Shown here piece after piece: positions 13,701 through 22,700 of a stretch of 64,000 nucleotides of DNA. The DNA comes from Tenacibaculum dicentrarchi (GTDB lineage: Bacteria > Bacteroidota > Bacteroidia > Flavobacteriales > Flavobacteriaceae): positions 124,001-188,000 of the forward strand of contig NZ_OESZ01000034.1 in NCBI RefSeq assembly GCF_900239345.1, in the 5' to 3' direction. A program made the translations under genes and the position numbers. The number at the start of each line of letters is the position of its first letter. The first letter of the stretch is position 1. The notes under the pieces are model-generated. The model was not told the DNA's origin. It saw only the letters and a program-made list of their open reading frames with translations, and ran no database searches.

Positions 13701-16700
13701 GGTACAATATCAAATACACAAGGATATCCTTTTACATTAAATTCAACAATAGTACCAGAGCCTTTATTACAAGGGTTGTCATCTGGTTTATATTTTATTG
13801 TTATTGAAGATGCAAATAATGGTACAGTTCCTAATGTTTGTAAGTGGGGAAGTAAAGATGTCCAAATATTTAAAGGAACTCCTTTTGTTGGTAACTTAAA
13901 TAAACTAAAAGATATTACCTGTGCTTCACCTGGTCAAATCAGAATTGATGGCGTAACAGGAGGTTTTGGAGATTATACTTATACGGTTACAGCAATTACA
14001 AATTCAACACAAGCAACACCAATAACAATTCCAACAGGAATAAATACTTTTGATGTACTGTATGCAGATGTAACAGATAAATCTTTAGATGTTGAGGTAA
14101 CAATAACAGTTACTGATAAAAATCAATGTTCTTTTGAATTACCTAAAGCAACCTTAAAAGTAAGCCAAAGCCCAACAATTAACGCTGTAACGGTAAATAG
14201 TTGTGGAGCTGTAAATACTATTGACATTAATACAACAGGCGGTTTTGGAAAGTATCAATATTCATTAGATGGAACTAATTTTCAAGCACCAATAAGCACA
14301 GCGAATCATACAATGAATGTTTCTGATGGTTTAAATCAAATATTAACAGTAAAAGATGCAAACGGTTGTATTGCTACTGCTAATTTTAATGTTTATCCTG
14401 ACATTACTTTTGATATTGATAACATAACAGTACCAGATTGTAATACTAGCAATAATTCAGCGGATAATGCAACAGCAACTATAACTGTAAATACAGGTTC
14501 AGGTTCAGGAAATTATCAATATAGTTTAGATGGTGTTTTACCAGCTGTAGATATTATAGGAACTACGGTTACTTTTCCTACAACTTTAACACCAGGGAGT
14601 CATACTATTAAAATTATTGACAAACAGAATACTGCTTGTACATTAGAGAAAACATTTACAGTATCAGAACCGATAAAACCTAGTTTTACGCATACGTTTA
14701 CCGATAGTAAATGTGCTACGGATAATTCAGGAACAATAACATTAACAAGTACTGAAACTTTAACATATACTATAAATCCAGCAGTAGCAGGAAGTTTTGA
14801 TAATATAACAAATACATTTACAGGTTTACCACCAAATACCTATGCTGTAACAGCAACAGGAACTAACGGTTGTACAACTGAAATTAAAGATATAATAATA
14901 ACAGAATTTAAAGCAATAACAGTACCTACACCAACGGTAGCAAATGGAGGTATAACAGAGTTTGCGTGTACAACAGGAAACACAAGAAACAGTGCAATTG
15001 TAAAAGTTGATAAAACAGCCATAACAGAAGGAAGTGGAACTTATACAAAAGCAGAATTTGTATTTACGCCAAACGGTGGAGGAGCAGTAGTAACACCAAC
15101 CGCTTCATCAAACTTTGAATTTACTACGGATAATGTTTTAGGTGGAACAGTTGATATTACTGTTTATGATGACCAAGGGTGTAAAGGAACAACATCAGCA
15201 ACAATAGCTGCTTTTACACCGATTGCAGATTTATTAGCAATACCAAAAACAGCAATCACTTGTTCAACAAATGAAAGTATTGAAGTAACATTTACAGGAA
15301 TTGCAACGGAAATTAAAGTCGTAGATGCTAATGGAATTAATTATGATTCAACGCCAGCAACAGCATCAGCATCAGGAACAGTATTTACAAATTTACCAGT
15401 AGGAAAATACACGATAACTATTAAAAATGATAAAGGTTGTGAATTAACAACTTCTTATACAGTAAAAGAAATTCCTGCTTATACTATTCTTCTTTCTGAT
15501 AAAATAGATACATCTTGTTTTGGTACAGATTCAGGAAGTATTAAAATTGATGTTGATAATTATACAGGAAATTATGATTATACAATTGTAGATAAATCAA
15601 CAGGAATTGGATTAACACCTGCAAAAACAGGAACAGGAATTACAGCAGGAACACCAAAAGAAATTACAGGTTTAAAAGCAGGAGATTATACTGTTAATAT
15701 AACAATTGGTACTGCTCCAATTCAAAATTGTACCGTTACTCCAATAGATTTTAAAATTGAAGATGCTCTAAATGGAAAATTAGAAGTAACAGCTTCTGCA
15801 ACAGAAGTTAGTTGTATCGGTGGAACTTCAACAATTACTGTAGCTGCAACAAAAGGTTGGGGTAGTTATGAATATCAATTAGAGGATAAGGATAATAATG
15901 TACTTGTTAGTTATATCAATAATAATGAATTTACAGGTTTAGCTCCTAACGATAATACAAATATAGATGACCACTATATCGTTCGAGTAAAAGATGGAAA
16001 TGGGTGTAGTGATGTAACTTTTGATGTTAAAATTACAAACCCAACAGAAGTTAAGTTTACAGTAACCAAAGATGATACGGTTTGTAATACTTCAAAACTT
16101 GCAGAAATTAAAGTAGAAGCAACAGGTGGAAAAGCTCCTTATACTTATACTTTAACAAATAAAACAACTTTAGCAGTTATAGAAACAGTAACTATAACCG
16201 ATAAAGAATACACATTTACAGGTTTATCAAAAGCAAATTATACGGTAAGCGTAAAAGATGGGAATTTATGTGATGGAACTGTAAAAACAGTAGGAAATGA
16301 TACCGTAGAAATCTTTGATGATATTGTATTTAATGAGCCAACACTTGTTACAGAATTAAAATGTAAAACGAATGGTATTGATAATACAGACGCATCTTAC
16401 GAAATAAATGTAAGTGGCGGAAGTGGAACTTTTACGTATTCAGTTACTGAAAAAGATGACATAAATAAGGTTATTACAGTTACACCAGCAACATTAACAA
16501 CTCCACCAACTTTTACAACAAGTGTAGCAGGAGATTATACCATAACAATTAAAGATACAGGAGTAACAGGTACTTGTTCAGAAATAGTAAGAAACTTTAC
16601 TATTGAAGAATCTGTTAAGCCATATTTTGAAGCAGAAGCAACAATAACGGAGATTTGTTTTGGAAGTTCAACAGGTGTAATTACTATAATTTCAGAATTA

Positions 16701-19700
16701 CAAAATGGAATTAATGATTTAGATTATACGATAAATGCAACTCCAGTAATAAACTTTGATAAAGCAACAAAAACTTTCAAAGGTTTAAAAGCAGGAAAAT
16801 ATATTGTTACAGGAACAGGAACTAACGGTTGTACATTTGTTCATGCTGAAATAGAAATAACAGAAACAGCTAAAGTTACAATTGGAGCAAATGCAATACA
16901 GAACGTTACTTATAATTGTGATGTAGCAAACCCAACGGCAACGATAACTGTTGATAAAAATGAATTATCAGGAGGAAATCTAAATAAAAATTATAATGTA
17001 GCATTTGTATATGATAATGGAACGCCAGCGGATACTACAGATGATGTAACACAAGCCGCTTCATCAAACTTTACGTTTACAACAACAAATGTTTTAGGAG
17101 GAAAAGTTAAAATTATCGTTTCTGATGACCAAGGTTGTTCATCTGCGGAAGAAGAAGTAACAATTCCAGCTTTTGCACCGATTATAGATTTATCAGCAAC
17201 ACCATCAACTAAAATAACTTGTTCAGCAAATGAAAGTATTAAAGTAAGTTTTACAGGAACGATAAAAGATATTACTGTAACACAAACAGATGTAGTAACA
17301 GGCGGATATGTTCAAAATCCTGCAAGCCCAGCATTAACATCACCAATAGAATTTACAGGTTTACCAACAGGAAATTATACCATATCAGTAACCGATGCGG
17401 TAACAGGTTGTGAAGCAACAACATTCCATACGGTAGAAGCTGCACCAGTTTATAATGCAGTAATTACAAACCCTGTAAATGTATCTTGTAAAGGAGGTAC
17501 AGGAACTGCAATTTTAAATATTCAAGAAACAGGATTAGCATTACCTTATACAGGTGCTTATGATTATGAAGTATTGGATGAATCAAAAAATTCATTTAAT
17601 CCTCCAATAAAAGTAACAGGAGTTAATGGAGAGCAAACAATTTCAAATTTAAAAGCAGGGAATTACACCGTTAAAATTACGATGACGGATTCTCCAAATT
17701 GTTTGCCAATATCTAAAGTCTTTGAAATTAAAGAACCAACAGATGATTTAAGTGTAACAGGAACACCAACAAAAGTAAGTTGTATTGGGCAAGAAGATGG
17801 AACAATTACTGCAACAGCAACAGGCGGTTGGAATAGTTCTTATGAATATCAATTGGAAGATACTTTGGGAACTGCTATTACAGTAAAAGATGCTTTAGGA
17901 GCTGATGTTATTTATGATTTTGCAAATAACGGAAGCAACAACATCTTTAAAAACTTACCTGCAGGAACTTATAAAGTTCGAGTAAAAGATGCTTTAGGTT
18001 GTGATGTTGAATCTGTTGATGAGGTAGAAGTAGAAAATCCAGATGCGGTTACATTTACAGTATCTAAAGATGATACTGCTTGTGATAATAAAATCGGTGG
18101 AGAAATTACAGTAACAGGTTCTGGCGGAACAGGAACTTATACCTATGTTTTAACAGATGATACAATTCCTGCAATAGTAAGAACACAAACAGGAGTTACA
18201 GCAGATTACACATTTACAAATTTACCAGCAGCCGTATATACGGTAAGCGTAACAGATACTAATTTATGTGTAGGAACAGAAAACCCAACAAGCATAAACC
18301 CAATAACAATTAATCCTGATATTAAATTTACATTAGTAGAAACAAAGAAAGTTGATTGTTCTACAACATCTCCAAATGGAGAAGTTACAGTTACTTTAAA
18401 AAATTGGAGTACAACATCAAATTATACATATAGTGTTTCATCTCTATTAAATCCAGGTTCAATATCAGGAGGTAATGTTACGAGTAAAATATTTACGATT
18501 GCAATTCCAAGCATAAACACAACGCCACAAACTTATACTGTAATTATTAGTGAAAATGGTTCAACATGTGGGATTGAAAAAGAAATAACCATAGCACCGA
18601 AATTAGAACCAAGTTTTAAGGCAACTCCTTCAGATAAAATCTGTAACGGAACTGAAACAGGTGTAATTACAATTACGGATGAAGTTTTTAACGGAATTAA
18701 GAATGTAACTTATACAATAAGTTTAAATAGCGGAACTTTAACTTCAACTCAAGAAACTTTTGATACAGCAAAAAGAACTTTCTCAGGTTTACCAGTAGGA
18801 ACTTATACAATAACAGGAACAGGAGATAATAAATGTCCGACATCTAAAGATGTGAAAATTGAGCAATTAGATAAAGTTACAATTGGAGTAAATGCAATAC
18901 AGAAAGTTACTTATAATTGTGATGTAGCAAACCCAAAGGCAACGATAACTGTTGATAAAAATCAAATTTCAGGCGGAAACGGAGATGTAAATAAAAATTA
19001 CAATGTAGAATTTATATTTACGCCAACAGGCGGAACAGCAGAAGCACCAATTTTAAATTCTACATTTACTACAGATAATGTTTTAGGAGGAACAGTTAAA
19101 ATTAAAGTTACAGATGACCAAGGTTGTGATTCAGATATAAAAATAGTTACTATCCCTGCTTTTGCACCGATATTACCAAGCTATATTCAAATATCACATA
19201 AACCAACTTGTGAAGTTGATAAGCAAAGTATTACTGTTAAATTAGATAATTTAGATCCTTCAATAATAACTCCTATTAAAGTTGAAATTGAAAAACCTGA
19301 TGGAACTATAATTTCAAAAGAAACTCCAAGAGCATTAGCTAATACTACAGGAACAGTTTTTAACAATTTACCTGTAGGTATTTATACTATTTCAATCAAA
19401 AACCCAGTAACAGGATGTGTTACAACAGCGCAATCGTATAGTGTTGAAGAACCAGTTTATAATGTTCTTTCTTCTGATGTTAAAAACACAACTTGTGTAG
19501 GTTCGGCAACAGGAAGCGTGGTTATAAATGTTCAAAAAGGAAACGCATTTACATCAGCATTTTATACAGGAAAGTATGATTATGAAGTTTTCAACTCGAT
19601 TGGAAATTCATTAACACCTGTAAAATCAGGAAATGTACAACCAGCAACAGGAACAACAAACCCGCTTACAATTTCAGGTTTAAAAGCAGGAAGTTATGTT

Positions 19701-22700
19701 GTGAAAATTACAGATGTTGATAATGCTACAGCGTGTAGTTTTACATCCGAAGTATTTACAATTGAAGATGCTCCAGCAGGAGAATTAAAAGTAACAGCAG
19801 ATATTTCATCAGAAATAACTTGTACTAACGATAACAATGCAACAATTACTGCAACAGCAACAGGCGGTTGGGGAAGTAATTATGAATATCAATTGGAATA
19901 TGCTGTTACCAAAACAGGAACTTATAGTACTGTAACTAATTATGATTTTGTAACAAATAAATATAATAACCGATTTACAAACCTAAAAGAAGGATTCTAT
20001 ATCGTAAAAGCAAAAGATAGCCAAGGTTGTAGTGATGCAATTTCTGATGTAAAAGAAATTATAAACCCAAAACCTGTCACTTTTAAAACGGAAATGATTG
20101 CTAATATTTGTTCAGATACAAAACCAGCAATTAAAGTAACCGCACAAGGAGGTTCAGGGGAATATATTTATACATTAAAAGATAGTGCAGGAATCGAAGA
20201 AAGTATTAAAACAACTTCGCATACTTTTGATAATTTATCTGTAAATAATAACGAAGATTATACGGTAAGCGTAAATGATGTAAAAGGATGTGTCGGAACT
20301 CCTGAAACAGGAAGTACAGCTGCCGTAACAGTTTATCCTGAACTTGAGTTTTATTTAACGCCGGGTAAATTAACCTGTCAACCTGATGGAACAACTACTG
20401 AAAATGCCGTGTATAAAATAAATGTAACAGGCGGAAGTGGTGATTTCAGTTATTCAGTTGTTGATAAAAATGATGCGACTAACATAGTTGCAGTTATAAA
20501 AACAACAAATCCGCCAACTTTTAGCATCGCAGATGCAGGAACGTATATTCTGAAAATTACAGACAATAAAGCAGAAAGTACCTGTAATTCAATTACAAAA
20601 GATTTTATAGTTGATGATAAATTAGTACCAGATTTTGAACCACAAAAACTTGTTGATAATATTTGTTTCGGAAGTTCTGATGGCGTTATTTATATTCCAA
20701 ACGGAGCTAATCCTTTAACATATACGATAACATCGGATCCTACTAATGCAATTGCATATAGTGGAACTTTCAATCCAACAACAAATAAATTTGAAGGATT
20801 ATCGGCAGGAACTTATACTATTACAGGAAAAGGAACAAACGGTTGTATAAAAAATAAAGATGTAACGATTATTGAAAAATCAGAAATTACTATTGATATC
20901 AATAAAATATCGGTAACGCAATTTGCTTGTACAACAGGAACTAACCAAACAAATATGGCAACGGTAACTGTTACAGATGCAATTAATGGCGGAACAGTTC
21001 CTGGAGGAGTTCAAAATATTAACAGAATCGTATTTGTGTATGATAACGGAACACCTTTAGATGCTACGGATGATATTGAACAAGATGAAAATGATTTAAT
21101 CTTTAATATTGTTAATAATAATAACGATATTAAAGCAGGAACTGTTACAATTACGGTTTACGATGCACAAAATTGTTCATCAGCAACAACAACAGTTCCT
21201 ATTGATGCTTTTCAAAAAATAGGAGATGCAGAAATTAAAATAATTCAAAAATATGATTGTAAAAATGATGCAAAAATTACCGTAAAAGCAAATCTTGCTA
21301 TTGCAAATTTAAAATATACCATAATAGGAACTGATAAAACATCAAACTATACTGATACTAAAACAATTCCTTTAGGAACAGGTATTGCAACATTTACAGG
21401 TTTAGATCCTGATGTTTATACCATAACAATTACAAACCCAGCAACAGGTTGTATATTCACAACAAGTCATACTGTAAAAGATAAACCAACATTTAATATC
21501 AAAATTGGCGATACTCGAAGAACTTGTTTTGATGCAGCAGCAGATGCAGCAACAGCAACAGTAACTTTAGATATTGAAACTATTATTGCAGATGCTGATT
21601 ATACAGGCGCTTATACTTATGAAGTTGTAGATGTAAATGGAACAACAGGAAATGTTTATTCTACAGGAAACGGAACAGGCGGAGTTCAAAATATGATTTC
21701 AGGCTTAACTGCAGGAACTTATAAAGTAAAAGTAACGATGACCGATGCTCCTGGATGTGAGCCTTTATCTAAAGATTTTACCATAAACGAACCACCAACG
21801 CAACCTGAATTAAACTTAGACAGTAGTATTGTAACGTTTATCAGTTGTAATTCTGGCAAAGGAGGTATTATTTTAAAAGCCGATGGCGGTTGGGGTAATT
21901 ATGAATATCAATTAGAAGAAGCAACAGCAGGTATAGTAAAACCTTTTAGTAAAAATAATAAATTTGAGAAATTAGAAGAAGGAAACTATACTGCAACGGT
22001 AAGAGATATTAATAACTGTGAAGCAACTCGTAGTTTTGTATTAGTGAAAGGAGTAAAATTAACTGCTGAAACTAAAGTAACTAAAAATGTTTGTGAAGGC
22101 GGACAAAATGCGAGTATTAAAGTAAACGTAACTGGTGGCGGGCAAACGCAAGACACTTCAATAAGAACTTACAGTTATATTTTAAAATATCCGACTGAAT
22201 TAGGTGGACTAGAATTAGAGCAAACCTCAAATATTTTTAAAGATTTAGAAGCAGGAGATTATCAGGTAAGAGTTATTGATAATAAATATGGTTGTACTAC
22301 GGGACCTTTTACAAATATTAAAGTTACAATTAAAGACCCAATAAAAGTAACGGCATCTGCAAATATTACAAAAGATATTACTTGTAATATTCCAAAAGCA
22401 AGCGTTGAGGTTACAGCAGGTGGCGGAAAAGCACCATACGAATTTAGTACCGATGGAATTAATTATACAGCATCAGCAAGTACTACTTATGAATTTACAG
22501 GGCTTAACCCAGGGGTAAATACATTTTATGTAAAAGATGCTAAAGGCTGTATTTCAGAAGTAACAACCGCTACAATTGCTGAATATGTGCCTTTAAAAGC
22601 AACTTTAAATGTAGATTTAGGTTTTATTACTTGTAAAGATGATAGCAACGGAGTGTTATCGGCAACAGTAACAGGTGGTTTTGGAAATTATGAATATCAG

